DNA from: Planctomycetota bacterium | GTDB taxonomy: Bacteria; Planctomycetota; Planctomycetia; Planctomycetales; Planctomycetaceae | Reading direction: 5' to 3' | Length of the DNA: 64,000 nucleotides | Assembly (NCBI GenBank): GCA_016872645.1 | Contig: VGZH01000004.1 | Span: forward strand, 1 to 64,000 | Shown here: positions 56,442-64,000 of the stretch, piece after piece | How the letters are laid out: every line of letters starts with the position of its first letter | How positions within the stretch are numbered: the stretch's first letter is position 1 | Notes under the pieces: generated by a model | The model's database searches: none | Seen by the model: only the letters and a program-made list of their open reading frames with translations | What the model was told of the DNA's origin: nothing | Position numbers and translations under genes: made by a program

Positions 56442-57770
56442 TTATTCGATCACGCCGGTGCGGACGGGTGGAACTGGTTCGTTGCTCTCCCTGAAATCAC
56501 TCGGCATCGGAACCACGCGGTTACCGTTGACCGGGGGTGGCTCGTCGGAAAACAAACCATCTTCGAGAGGCAGCTTGGCGGCTGGCGACGCGGGTTGCAG
56601 TTCGTCGTGGCGAGAAATCTTCGAGTTGCGTTGTTCGAGAATCGCTCGTGCCGCAGCGCGAACCTCGGCTTCGTTCATGCGAGTGAGATTCTTCAATTGT
56701 GCCAGCGGTTCAAGAACACGCATTGCTCGACCGATGGTGGTTTCGAGCATCGCAATTTCGGTCAATGCCTGTCGCATTCCCGCCAGCGATTGCGTTTGGA
56801 CTCGCAGTTCGGTCCCCAGATCAGTAAGCAGTTCCAGCGTCTCGATCGCGTTGGTGATATCGCCGCCAGCCGTCTTCATTTCTGCTTCGAGCTTACGAAC
56901 CGAGGCCCAATGCCGGTGCGCGATCTGCGTATCATCGACACTCGCGGCCAGATTATCTCGCAACGTGAGCAACTCCTGCACATGAGTTTGCGATTGCTCG
57001 GTGCTGTCGTCTCGTGACCGCAACGAATCACGCAGTGCGAGCAATTGATTGGCGCTCTCCTGCACGGCAGCTACGTCGTCGGCCTTTCGAACCACATCCT
57101 TGAGAGCAATCAACTCGGCCGCGTTGCGTTGTGCCACTTCAACTCCGGCGGCATTCTCTAACACCTTGGTGCGCAGGTCACCGAGTTTTTGAACCTCAAC
57201 GGCGGCGACTTCAGATTCCTTTGCCGCGTCGCGTACCTGTTGGTGCAACTCTGACAGGCGATTAACACTGGTCACCGCATCCTGCTGCGCCGGTTTTTGG
57301 GAGATCAGACTCTCGTGCAATTTGACGAGGCCAGCGAGAACCTGCTCAACGTCCGCCGATTGTTCGCGCTGGCTGATCACTCGCTTTTGCAATTCGGCGA
57401 TTCGATTCCAGCAGGCCACGGCTTCTTCAGTCTGCCGGGCTTCATGCTCAACGCTCATGCGGAATTCGCGAACATCTCCGAGTGCCGCTCGGGCTGGTTC
57501 CAATTGGCGTTTCTGAGCCTGTAAGGCTGATAGCAAATGGTTGTTTTCCCAGGCGACGTCCTTGACTCCTACAAGGTCGCGTAAGCTTTTTTCGACGTTG
57601 ACCAGATCACGTTTGACCGAAGCCAATTCCTGCATCAACGGGCGACGCAGCAGAAGATCCATCGCCAGGAGCGAGATTGCGATTCCGATCAGCATCAACC
57701 CCCAGCGAACAAGGGGGATATTTATTGAATCTTTTTCCACGGGTGAGTCACGGTGGGCTGTGCGAGACAA
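56442..57770 (-). CDS. Membrane-anchored coiled-coil protein, unrecognised
   Basis: The 442-residue protein has one membrane helix near the N-terminus (LMLIGIAISLLAMDLLL, residues 25-41) with a short cytoplasmic or periplasmic lead, followed by about 330 residues of continuous coiled coil. The rod contains many related stretches (ELIALKDVV, QLLALRDSLRS, ELLTLRDNLAAS) spaced roughly 30-35 residues apart, which suggests internal repetition. The tail (SDEPPPVNGNRVVPMPSDF) is proline-rich. Such proteins can act as envelope spacers or scaffold proteins. A strong terminator follows. No family was recognised. Confidence 0.65.
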   Translation of the reverse strand: MSRTAHRDSPVEKDSINIPLVRWGLMLIGIAISLLAMDLLLRRPLMQELASVKRDLVNVEKSLRDLVGVKDVAWENNHLLSALQAQKRQLEPARAALGDVREFRMSVEHEARQTEEAVACWNRIAELQKRVISQREQSADVEQVLAGLVKLHESLISQKPAQQDAVTSVNRLSELHQQVRDAAKESEVAAVEVQKLGDLRTKVLENAAGVEVAQRNAAELIALKDVVRKADDVAAVQESANQLLALRDSLRSRDDSTEQSQTHVQELLTLRDNLAASVDDTQIAHRHWASVRKLEAEMKTAGGDITNAIETLELLTDLGTELRVQTQSLAGMRQALTEIAMLETTIGRAMRVLEPLAQLKNLTRMNEAEVRAAARAILEQRNSKISRHDELQPASPAAKLPLEDGLFSDEPPPVNGNRVVPMPSDFRESNEPVPPVRTGVIE

Positions 57771-58323
57771 GGCGTGTCCTCCTCAAAGCCGGTCCTGTGC
57801 AGACCGGAAGGCCGTAATAAGCGGTTGACTCGGTGGCAGTCTTCGCAATCACTGCCATGCGGATCTGTTCTCCAATATCGCCCACCTGACCCCGCAGAAA
57901 TTGCCTGTTCAACCCTCCAATCGGCGAACGGAAAAGAACTCGACCAGACAGACGTGACGCATCAGTGCCAGCAATCGCGACGGCCGAAGCGGTCGTGACG
58001 AGCATTCTGGCAAACACCTCGAATTGACGTCGCCAGGTGAGACGGACTGACTTGTCACCCCGCAAATTGTCAGAGTTGTCCGGGATACTGAATGTTGTAT
58101 TACGGACGTGAAAATGGGATGGCGCGACCTTAACGCATTTAGGAACCGCCTCTGGAGACGCTTTGGGAAAATGTGTCCGCGTGAGAGGCATACTGCGTGG
58201 TGCTCGGGTGAAGCTCCCGCAGGCGAGGGGAGTCTCAGAATACTTTCTGGTGTGGGGAGTTCCAGCCGATTCTACCCGGCACGATGAGATCACCGAGAAG
58301 GGAGACGATCCGTTAGGAATTGC
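57771..58323. other. 553-base gap with an unrecognised open frame
   Basis: A 181-codon open frame on the minus strand (58293-57748) runs through this gap and overlaps the coiled-coil start by 22 bases. Its middle (QFEVFARMLVTTASAVAIAG) looks protein-like and its third-position GC is moderately high, but the frame lacks a good start and family match, so it is not called as a gene. A solo GC-rich element arm (GTGAAGCTCCCGC, about 58208-58220) lies in the right part. Confidence 0.35.
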
Positions 58324-58776
58324 TCAAACTTGGGACCGGATTGGAGACACCAACGGCTCTTGATCGTCGGGGACCACGATGAATGCACCCACCAGTTCTG
58401 GTGGGCATCGTTTAGGGAGACGTTTAGGCCAACTGATGAAAGCCCAGGTCGTTACCGCCTTGGCGAGCAGAACGTTGTCCCGTATCCGGATGACTTGGTA
58501 CTTTCGCACGGTCGTGAATTTTTCAAAACGACTGACCCAAGTCACGACTTTGACATCTTCGCCAGCAAAGGCCGGTTGCAGGTATTCAATCTGATGAGAC
58601 CGCACGACGAAGACCGCGCCCGCCGCAAGATAGCGCTCTTTCGGCCAACCTTGCGCTGCCGAATGTTCGACGGCGGCATCTTGTAGCCACCGCAAATACT
58701 CGACATTGCTGACATGTCCTTGATCGTCGATCTCGTGTGGCTGAACGGTATGAGGGAATTCAAAAACAACCGGCAT
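58324..58776 (-). CDS. Hot-dog-fold acyl-CoA thioesterase
   Basis: The start at 58776 (MPVVFEFPHTVQPHEIDDQG) has a GAGG site six bases before it and gives 150 residues. The 4-hydroxybenzoyl-CoA thioesterase/YbgC signature is clear: HEIDDQGHVSNVEYLRWLQD (the catalytic aspartate and GHVxNxxY run). The rest (VVRSHQIEYLQPAFAGEDV) is the usual hot-dog core. Enzymes of this type hydrolyse short or medium acyl-CoAs or phospholipid-derived thioesters. The frame upstream lies over rpsB and is not coding. It is divergent from rpsB. Confidence 0.92.
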   Translation of the reverse strand: MPVVFEFPHTVQPHEIDDQGHVSNVEYLRWLQDAAVEHSAAQGWPKERYLAAGAVFVVRSHQIEYLQPAFAGEDVKVVTWVSRFEKFTTVRKYQVIRIRDNVLLAKAVTTWAFISWPKRLPKRCPPELVGAFIVVPDDQEPLVSPIRSQV

Positions 58777-58858
58777 GGTTGGCCTCGGCATCGAAGGTTG
58801 TCCCAACTCTCGGCAACATAGGCTGGCCGCTGGCGGGCGGACAACAGCGGAGGACCGT

Positions 58859-58887
58859 TTGACGGTCTGTTGGGTCACCGATATCCT
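58859..58887 (+). promoter_or_regulatory. Sigma-70-type promoter of rpsB-tsf-pyrH
   Basis: TTGACG (58859-58864) and TATCCT (58882-58887) are separated by exactly 17 bases. The start codon of rpsB lies about 160 bases downstream, leaving room for a leader. Confidence 0.6.
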
Positions 58888-59052
58888 CTCGGCCCTTCCG
58901 CTTGGCTCAAGGTGAGTCCAGTGTGGGGGACTTACCCTTTTTCTAAGCTTTCGAACGCCTTCTTCGCGAAGGTGTGCCTCACGCAACCGCGACCTTCGGC
59001 TGGATCGACCGCCGATTTCCTCGCCGCGAGAGGTGGAAAGGAGCAACTCAGC

Positions 59053-59799
59053 GTGTCGAATATTGTTGTCAAAGAAATTTTGGAAGCCGGCGTCCACTTC
59101 GGCCACAAGACCAGCAAGTGGAACCCGAAAATGCGGCCGTACATTTACGGCAAGCGAAATCAGATTCACATCATCGACATCAAAGAGACCGTGCGCGGTC
59201 TCCTGCGAGCCAAAAAGTACCTCGAAAAGGTCTCCTCGCAAGGCAGTCTGGTGCTGTTCGTCGGGACGAAGCGGCAGGCTCAGAACCCGGTCATTGAAGC
59301 GGCGAATGCCTGTGGCATGCCCTTCGTTTCCGAGCGTTGGCTGGGAGGCACGTTCACAAACTTCCGCACGATTCGCAGCCGGCTCAAGCGACTGGAAGAG
59401 TTGGAAGCTCTCGTCACAACAGGCGAGATCAACACTTACTCGAAGAAGATGCAGTCCACGCTCGGCCGCGAGCGCGAGAAAATCTTCCGGAACTTGAACG
59501 GCATCCGCACGCTCAACCGCATGCCGGAAGCCGTCATCGTCATTGATCCGACCAAAGAGCATAACTGCGTCGACGAATGCCGGATCATGGGGATTAAGGT
59601 CATCGCGCTGATCGACACCGACAGCAACCCGGACAAAGTCGATCTGCCGATCCCCGGCAATGACGACAGCATCCGCTCGATCCGCTTGATGCTCACGCAT
59701 CTCGCCGAAGCCGTGCTGGCAGGTAAAGGCCAAACTGCTACTCAGGACAAGGACACCGTTGCGGCCGATGAGCCGAAGGCTGTGCCGTCATTGGCCTGA
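59053..59799 (+). CDS. rpsB: 30S ribosomal protein S2
   Basis: The GTG at 59053 ([20 protein letters not shown]) follows AAAGGAG and gives 248 residues. The S2 core is standard: [57 protein letters not shown] and [21 protein letters not shown] longer frame upstream has no S2 character. It heads the conserved rpsB-tsf-pyrH order under a sigma-70-type promoter. Confidence 0.97.
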   Translation: MSNIVVKEILEAGVHFGHKTSKWNPKMRPYIYGKRNQIHIIDIKETVRGLLRAKKYLEKVSSQGSLVLFVGTKRQAQNPVIEAANACGMPFVSERWLGGTFTNFRTIRSRLKRLEELEALVTTGEINTYSKKMQSTLGREREKIFRNLNGIRTLNRMPEAVIVIDPTKEHNCVDECRIMGIKVIALIDTDSNPDKVDLPIPGNDDSIRSIRLMLTHLAEAVLAGKGQTATQDKDTVAADEPKAVPSLA

Positions 59800-59908
59800 T
59801 TTGGTGAGTCGTTGTCGCATTGAAAATCTCGCAGGTGAGCCGGAGGGTGTTCCCCTTCGGACGACCGCGTTGACCCGCTCAATTTCATTCTGGATTTGGA
59901 GATGACAC

Positions 59909-60745
59909 ATGGCCGAAATTACTGCTGCCGCCGTCAAGGCGCTGCGCGAACTGACCAATCTGCCGCTGATGGACTGTAAGCAAGCACTCACCGAAGCAAA
60001 CGGCGATCAAACCAAAGCTGTTGAGGTTCTCAAGTCCAAGTTCAAGAAGGTGATGCTCAAGCGCGCCGACAACGCAACCTCGGAAGGCAAGATCTTCATC
60101 GAGTCCAAGCCGGATGGCTCGGAAGCCGCAATGATCGAACTCCAATGCGAATCGGCTCCGGTGGCCGGCGCGGAGTCGTTCCTGGATCTGGCTCGGCAGT
60201 GTGCTCAGCAGTTACTCAACGGACCCGGTGCGGATTCGCCGGAAGCCCTGTTGGCTCAGCCAGCTCCTGATGCTCCGGGCAAGACGTTGAATCAGCTGTA
60301 CGAAGACGTGGTCAATTCGATTCGCGAGAAGATCATCCTGGCGCGAGTCACTCGCGTGAAAGGCCCTGTGGGAGGCTACGTCCACCACGACGGCAAGCAA
60401 GGCGTGCTCTTCCAAGCCGAAGGCACCAACCTGACTGCTCCCGTGCTGCGCGACGTTGCGATGCACATCACCGCGCTCAAGCCGGTCTGCACCTTGCCCG
60501 AACAACTTCCCACCGAAGTGGTCAACGCCGAGCGTGATCGCTTGCGAGCCGAAGCGAAGAAGACCGGCAAGCCGGACAACATCATTGAGAAGATCGTCGA
60601 AGGTCAGTTGAACACGTTCTACAACGACCAAGGAGTTTTAGTCTGCCAACCTTTCGCCAAGGACGACTCCAAGCGGGTTAGCCAAGCTCTGGCGGAAGCC
60701 GGCCTGAAGGCCGTCAACTTCACCCGCTGGGTATTGGGCCGCTAG
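59909..60745 (+). CDS. tsf: Elongation factor Ts
   Basis: EF-Ts recycles EF-Tu by exchanging GDP. The 278-residue protein ([20 protein letters not shown]) has the family's N-terminal domain with [21 protein letters not shown], and the core ENLT-type regions. The pre-core segment [20 protein letters not shown] is typical. The C-terminus ends in [12 protein letters not shown]. It lies 109 bases after rpsB and before a hairpin terminator. Confidence 0.96.
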   Translation: MAEITAAAVKALRELTNLPLMDCKQALTEANGDQTKAVEVLKSKFKKVMLKRADNATSEGKIFIESKPDGSEAAMIELQCESAPVAGAESFLDLARQCAQQLLNGPGADSPEALLAQPAPDAPGKTLNQLYEDVVNSIREKIILARVTRVKGPVGGYVHHDGKQGVLFQAEGTNLTAPVLRDVAMHITALKPVCTLPEQLPTEVVNAERDRLRAEAKKTGKPDNIIEKIVEGQLNTFYNDQGVLVCQPFAKDDSKRVSQALAEAGLKAVNFTRWVLGR

Positions 60746-60777
60746 GTGTTCCTCGTTCTAATTTGACGTGGATCAAA

Positions 60778-60808
60778 CGAGGGGTGATGCCGCCCCTCGA
60801 TTCTTTTT
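60778..60808 (+). terminator. Intrinsic terminator between tsf and pyrH
   Basis: CGAGGGG (60778-60784) pairs with CCCCTCG (60793-60799) and is followed by ATTCTTTTT. It should end or attenuate transcripts from rpsB-tsf before pyrH. Confidence 0.85.
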
Positions 60809-60815
60809 GGATGGC

Positions 60816-60832
60816 GGTTGCCAATGGCAACC
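60816..60832. repeat. Small perfect hairpin upstream of pyrH
   Basis: GGTTGCC (60816-60822) and GGCAACC (60826-60832) form a perfect seven-base stem with a three-base loop. It lies in the pyrH leader, eight bases after the tsf terminator's T-tract. Confidence 0.6.
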
Positions 60833-60870
60833 TCCACTCGTGCGGCAATTCGCAATCTCTGAGGTATCCC

Positions 60871-61611
60871 ATGTCCGATCATCCCAAGCGCATCCTGCTG
60901 AAGATCAGCGGCCAAAGTTTCTGCCGGCCCGGCGAGACCGGGATTCACATGGACGAGATTACGAGCATCTGCGACCAAATCAAACGCGTCGTCGATCAAG
61001 GTGTGCAACTGGCGATTGTCTGTGGCGGCGGAAACATTCTCCGAGGCAGAGAATTCGCTGCCGTGAGTGCCTCGATCAAGACGCCGACCGCGCACTATAT
61101 GGGCATGCTGGCTACCGTCATCAATGGGCTCGCGCTGCAAGACGCGCTGGAAAACGCCGGCGTGCAGACGCGTCTGCAAACAGCTATTCAAATGGAAAAG
61201 GTCGCCGAGCCGTTCATTCGCCGCCGCTGCATTCGGCATCTGGAGAAAGGCCGAGTCGTCATCCTGGCCGCAGGCACCGGCAGTCCGTTCGTGACCACCG
61301 ACACCGCCGCCGCGCTGCGTGCTCGTGAAATCGAAGCGGACGTGCTGCTGAAAGCGACCAAGGTCGACGGCATCTACGCTGAAGATCCGGAGAAGAACCC
61401 GCACGCCGTCCGCTACTCCGAGATTTCCTACCAGGACTTTCTGAGGCAAAACTTAAAGGTGATGGACGCTCAAGCGATTCATCACTGCATGGAGCACAAC
61501 ATTCCGATCGTCGTGTTCAACTACAAAAAGCTCGGTAACATCGAACGCGCCTCGGCAGGCGAGCGTGTCGGGACGCGCGTCTTGCCCGCTGCGGAGATCA
61601 CCAAAGCCTGA
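60871..61611 (+). CDS. pyrH: UMP kinase
   Basis: PyrH phosphorylates UMP to UDP. The ATG at 60871 ([20 protein letters not shown]) gives 246 residues. The amino-acid-kinase motifs are intact: [46 protein letters not shown] and [19 protein letters not shown]. Most bacterial enzymes have SGEALxG at the start of the phosphate-binding loop; the SGQSF form here is common in planctomycetes and related groups. It completes rpsB-tsf-pyrH; frr does not follow. Confidence 0.95.
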   Translation: MSDHPKRILLKISGQSFCRPGETGIHMDEITSICDQIKRVVDQGVQLAIVCGGGNILRGREFAAVSASIKTPTAHYMGMLATVINGLALQDALENAGVQTRLQTAIQMEKVAEPFIRRRCIRHLEKGRVVILAAGTGSPFVTTDTAAALRAREIEADVLLKATKVDGIYAEDPEKNPHAVRYSEISYQDFLRQNLKVMDAQAIHHCMEHNIPIVVFNYKKLGNIERASAGERVGTRVLPAAEITKA

Positions 61612-61623
61612 CGCGCCCCTGCC

Positions 61624-61851
61624 ATGCCATTTCCGCAACACCAAATTCTGATGGGCGTCGGCATTGTTTGGATCTGCTTGACCGGCTTGGCGAAATACCG
61701 TTGGCTGATGAGCAAGACTCGCAAAGGACAAGCGCTGGTGATTCGCTTTGGCGAGACAACCGCGCGAAACTTGATTTGGTTGCTCTGCGTGCTGGGAATG
61801 ACTTTCGGCTCACTGCTGGCGTGCGGCATTGTGCGGCCGATCACCTGGTAG
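61624..61851 (+). CDS. Small membrane protein, two helices
   Basis: The 75-residue frame begins 12 bases after the pyrH stop. It has two hydrophobic segments (ILMGVGIVWICLTGLAKY and NLIWLLCVLGMTFGSLLACG) separated by a basic loop (SKTRKGQALVIRFGE), as expected for a small inner-membrane protein. The ribosome site is weak. On the other strand the same DNA extends a GNAT-like remnant, so the call is uncertain. Confidence 0.4.
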   Translation: MPFPQHQILMGVGIVWICLTGLAKYRWLMSKTRKGQALVIRFGETTARNLIWLLCVLGMTFGSLLACGIVRPITW

Positions 61852-62078
61852 CCGCTGGGCCAGTCGCACGAATGCGACTCGTGTCGCACCGGTTGAAATC
61901 CGAGCGACGTGTACAGAGAAATCGCCGAGACATTGCGAACCTCAGCGACGATCGACAATTGTTCGAGCGGCGTTGTCACAACCCCCAGATAGATATCTCC
62001 CGCGCTTGTTGGCCGGGATCACCCGTTCTTTTGAGCACCGAAGTGTCGAGGACCGGTGGCCACACCATGCCCATGTGA
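61845..62078 (-). pseudogene. GNAT acetyltransferase remnant
   Basis: Read on the minus strand, IVAEVRNVSAISLYTSLGFQ (around 61876-61935) is the classical C-terminal end of a GNAT domain. In a different frame just upstream, MGMVWPPVLDTSVLKRTGDP looks like an earlier part. No single start-to-stop frame joins them, so at least one frameshift and a large deletion are needed. It follows an FmdB remnant, so both may belong to one decayed segment. Confidence 0.45.
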
Positions 62079-62268
62079 TCATCGCGGATGAATTTTGAAT
62101 TGGACACGGGCCTGCAGCGATTTGAAACCGCTGGACCGCACGACCGAGGCGCTCAACAACTTGCCAATGTCGGACGTGCCGCAGGTCCGACAGGCGGGCG
62201 CTTCGTTGGCTCGCAGCAACTGCTCAAAAGTCTGATCACAGGACGCATTCAAATTCAAACATTCGCAT
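62079..62268 (-). pseudogene. FmdB-family zinc-ribbon protein, frameshifted
   Basis: The start at 62268 (or 62262) gives MRMFEFECVL and then a TGA. One base over, the frame continues CDQTFEQLLRANEAPACRTC and GTSDIGKLLSASVV to the stop at 62079. Together they have both cysteine pairs of the FmdB zinc ribbon (C..C at the start, CRTC later). The length of 190 bases is one over a multiple of three, so a two-base deletion or one-base insertion near codon 10 broke it, unless it is a sequencing error. FmdB-type proteins are small putative regulators. Confidence 0.7.
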
Positions 62269-62306
62269 GACGGCGGAAACTTCTGCGTGAGGCGAACTGG
62301 TTACAG

Positions 62307-62777
62307 TCAAGGAGCAGGACTGTCGGATTGGTTGGCGCGAACTGCATCTGGCCGAGGGCGAAGAGGAGTTCCTTCACGACGATCGACTGGCGAAGAAACC
62401 ATTGTGCCTCCAAAGACACTTCCGATTTGCGGCCGCGATGCGACGGGAATTGAACTCTCCTGGCTGAAGACGAAAATCAGCACACAAGCCGCAGTCACGG
62501 CCAGACCGGCAAACCAACCATTGAACTCGCCACGCGGAAAATCGGCTTCTCGTTCTCGCAACTGGTCGGACAACACGGGCCAGACGCTGTCGGACTTCGG
62601 ATGAATCTCTTGGGCTCGACTGTGCTGCAACACCGCGAAACCGTGCTGCTGTTGCTCCCACGTTGTCTGGCACTTTCCACAAGCCTGAAGATGCCCCTGC
62701 AACTCCTGGATCTCCACTGGGGAAAGGTCCTCACCCACAGCCAAAGCCATCTGACGCTGAGCAGTCTTGCAATTCAT
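62307..62777 (-). CDS. Membrane-anchored anti-sigma factor (zinc-finger type)
   Basis: The 156-residue protein starts at 62777 (MNCKTAQRQMALAVGEDLSP) and overlaps the sigma-factor stop by four bases, so the two are translationally coupled. The HxxxCxxC zinc motif is HLQACGKC (near residue 29), and one membrane helix lies at about residues 87-104 (WFAGLAVTAACVLIFVF). The outer part is short and polar. It probably holds the ECF sigma factor at the membrane until a signal releases it. Confidence 0.9.
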   Translation of the reverse strand: MNCKTAQRQMALAVGEDLSPVEIQELQGHLQACGKCQTTWEQQQHGFAVLQHSRAQEIHPKSDSVWPVLSDQLREREADFPRGEFNGWFAGLAVTAACVLIFVFSQESSIPVASRPQIGSVFGGTMVSSPVDRREGTPLRPRPDAVRANQSDSPAP

Positions 62778-63427
62778 TGTTCGCTCTCCGAACTTTCCGA
62801 CGGGGTAAAATTCTCAGGCAGCACAGTTCCATGCCGCTTGCCCCAGTAGTATTGGAACCGATGACGAGCCTCCGCCAGTCGCCAACGGATCGTCGCTTCC
62901 TTGCGATGCAGCACTGCGGCAATCTCCGAAGTGGAAAAATTCTCCAGATCACGCAGTGTCAGCACCGTACGGTACTTCTCCGGGATCATTTGCAAAACCT
63001 TATGGACCTCTTGTTGCAGGTCCAAAGCTTTGCGGGGATCGGCCAAGGACGGATCGGGGATTTTTTCCTTCCACCGATCCGTGAACAGTGACCAGCGGCC
63101 ACGGCGTTTTTTCCGGCGGAGGTAATCCAGCGTCAGGTTTACGCCGATCCGGAACAGCCACGGACCAAATCGTCGGGATGAGTCGAACTGTTCCAGACGG
63201 TCGTAAACCCTCAGGAAGGTCTCCTGAGCCAGATCCTCCGCCAGCTCCATGTTGTGCACGAACCGGTAAATCACACGAATCAGCCGTTGTTCGTACCTCA
63301 ACACAAGTTCGCCGTAGGCCGCTTGGTCATTGCGACGCGCAGCCTCTACCAATCGAGCGTCGCTGGAACTGCTCGGCTCGTGAAGGCTTTCGTCAATCTG
63401 AGACTGTGGCTCCAAGATGCACTTCAT
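62774..63427 (-). CDS. ECF-type RNA polymerase sigma factor
   Basis: The 217-residue protein (MKCILEPQSQIDESLHEPSS) has region 2 at about residues 40-108 (YRFVHNMELAEDLAQETFLR and the -10 binding FGPWLFRIGVNLTLDYLRRK) and region 4 at about 150-205 (YRTVLTLRDLENFSTSEIAA and VLHRKEATIRWRLAEARHRF). It lacks other domains, so it is an ECF factor. It is coupled to a zinc-finger anti-sigma factor. The leader upstream has an eight-base hairpin (CGAGTCGA 63495-63502 with TCGACTCG 63509-63516). The target genes are unknown; autoregulation of the pair is common in the class. Confidence 0.95.
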   Translation of the reverse strand: MKCILEPQSQIDESLHEPSSSSDARLVEAARRNDQAAYGELVLRYEQRLIRVIYRFVHNMELAEDLAQETFLRVYDRLEQFDSSRRFGPWLFRIGVNLTLDYLRRKKRRGRWSLFTDRWKEKIPDPSLADPRKALDLQQEVHKVLQMIPEKYRTVLTLRDLENFSTSEIAAVLHRKEATIRWRLAEARHRFQYYWGKRHGTVLPENFTPSESSESEQ

Positions 63428-63646
63428 CTGGCGAATCCCCGGAAGTGACGCCTTCTACGGCCAACGGACCCGCTGCGTTGGAGAGTTTTTGCCACGAGTC
63501 GACACTTCTCGACTCGCCGCTGCCAAACCACAGGATTGTTGCGTGTCACCGTCGTTCCCGCATCCGTTTCACCGCCACATCGCAGGCACTACAAAATCTC
63601 AACGAAATGAAGCCCTCTTCCCTTGTGCCCTTCGGAGACCTTCAGC

Positions 63647-64000
63647 ATGACTTCGCAACCCAGCTTGTACGAACGACTTGGCGGCGTGTACGCGATTGCG
63701 GCCGTCGTCGACGATTTTATCGACCGGATCATGAAAGACTCGCGGCTCAACGCGAATCCAAAGGTGGACGAGGCCCATCACCGTGTCTCCAAAGCCGGCT
63801 TCAAGTACCTCGTGACCGAGCAGGTCTGCTGGGCCGCCGGAGGCCCGCAGCAGTACACCGGCAAATCGATGCGCGACTCGCACGCCCACCTCGACATCAC
63901 CGAATTCGAGTGGCAATCGTTCCTGGATGACCTGCGGCAGACCTTCGACAGGTTTGAGGTTCCCGCCGCCGAACGCGCCGAACTGCTGGCGATCGTCGAG
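63647..64000 (+). CDS. Group 1 truncated haemoglobin (cut by the window edge)
   Basis: The ATG at 63647 (MTSQPSLYERLGGVYAIAAV) opens a frame that runs off the right edge after 118 codons. The truncated-globin fold is clear: LYERLGGVYAIAAVVDDFID, the CWAAGGPQQYTGKSM segment (residues 62-76), and the proximal histidine in DSHAHLDITEFEW (near residue 80). Such proteins bind O2 or NO with a small haem pocket. The C-terminus is outside the window. It is divergent from the ECF sigma factor gene. Confidence 0.9.
   Translation, partial: MTSQPSLYERLGGVYAIAAVVDDFIDRIMKDSRLNANPKVDEAHHRVSKAGFKYLVTEQVCWAAGGPQQYTGKSMRDSHAHLDITEFEWQSFLDDLRQTFDRFEVPAAERAELLAIVE

Noticed and set aside
57748-58293. 181-codon minus-strand gene
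   Set aside because: It has some protein-like character and operon-style overlap with the coiled-coil gene, but no good start, no motif and part of it is repeat-derived.
58777-59733. N-terminal extension of the hot-dog thioesterase
   Set aside because: The frame stays open across rpsB on the other strand, but rpsB is certain and the thioesterase fold starts at 58776 with a ribosome site.

Overview
The window looks like a chromosomal segment of a planctomycete (Planctomycetota). The evidence is four DUF1501 genes (one cut by the left edge), a DUF1549/DUF1553 protein with haem-like CxxCH motifs, an arylsulfatase-type sulfatase, PQQ-like beta-propeller and Big_2-type secreted proteins, a bacterial McsB arginine kinase, an ECF sigma/anti-sigma pair, and relatives of methanofuran-biosynthesis enzymes (MfnD-like, MfnF-like) in a bacterium. 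LpxA, LpxC, KdsB and an OmpH/Skp chaperone imply an LPS-bearing outer membrane, and MurA implies a peptidoglycan route. No rRNA, tRNA, CRISPR array, phage or transposase was seen.

Layout. 1-2.1 kb: start of a DUF1501 gene and an FGGY sugar kinase. 2.3-7.1 kb: minus-strand rpmE-prfA-prmC-murA cluster with a membrane protein behind it. 7.2-12.9 kb: secreted protein, sulfatase, DUF1501, MfnD-like ATP-grasp and a rhomboid-like membrane protein. 13-16.2 kb: EVE protein, DJ-1/PfpI protein, PQQ-propeller protein, DksA/TraR zinc-finger protein. 16.5-20 kb: envelope cluster ompH-lpxC-lpxA-Gfo/Idh (minus). 20.2-25 kb: Rieske protein, MfnF-like protein, molybdenum-carrier-like protein, dCTP deaminase, a 900-bp gene-poor stretch, a small secreted protein, PaiB. 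25-29.8 kb: a large unrecognised protein and a membrane pyrophosphatase (plus). 30-40.5 kb: minus run kdsB-pyrG-truB-plsC-FlgI-like lipoprotein-smc. 40.6-43.8 kb: prkA-yeaH. 44-51 kb: DUF1501, a broken CysQ-type gene, DUF1549-DUF1501 pair. 51-58.8 kb: ROK kinase, mcsB, thioredoxin-like protein, coaD, two Hsp20 genes, a coiled-coil membrane protein, a hot-dog thioesterase. 59-61.6 kb: rpsB-tsf-pyrH (plus). 61.6-64 kb: small membrane protein, GNAT and FmdB remnants, anti-sigma/ECF sigma pair, truncated haemoglobin cut by the right edge.

The most unusual layer is not the genes. At least ten places hold short arrays with a strict 7-bp (twice 8-bp) period, different heptamer at each place, usually as two arms facing each other. 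Most lie in the short gaps between co-directional genes, and two lie in frame inside smc. A second set of GC-rich inverted repeats sits at gene ends. Other points of note are a 121-bp tandem duplication that frameshifts a CysQ-family gene, a frameshifted FmdB zinc-ribbon gene, a nested-helix RNA candidate upstream of prkA, and a FlgI-like lipoprotein with a HEAT-like segment.
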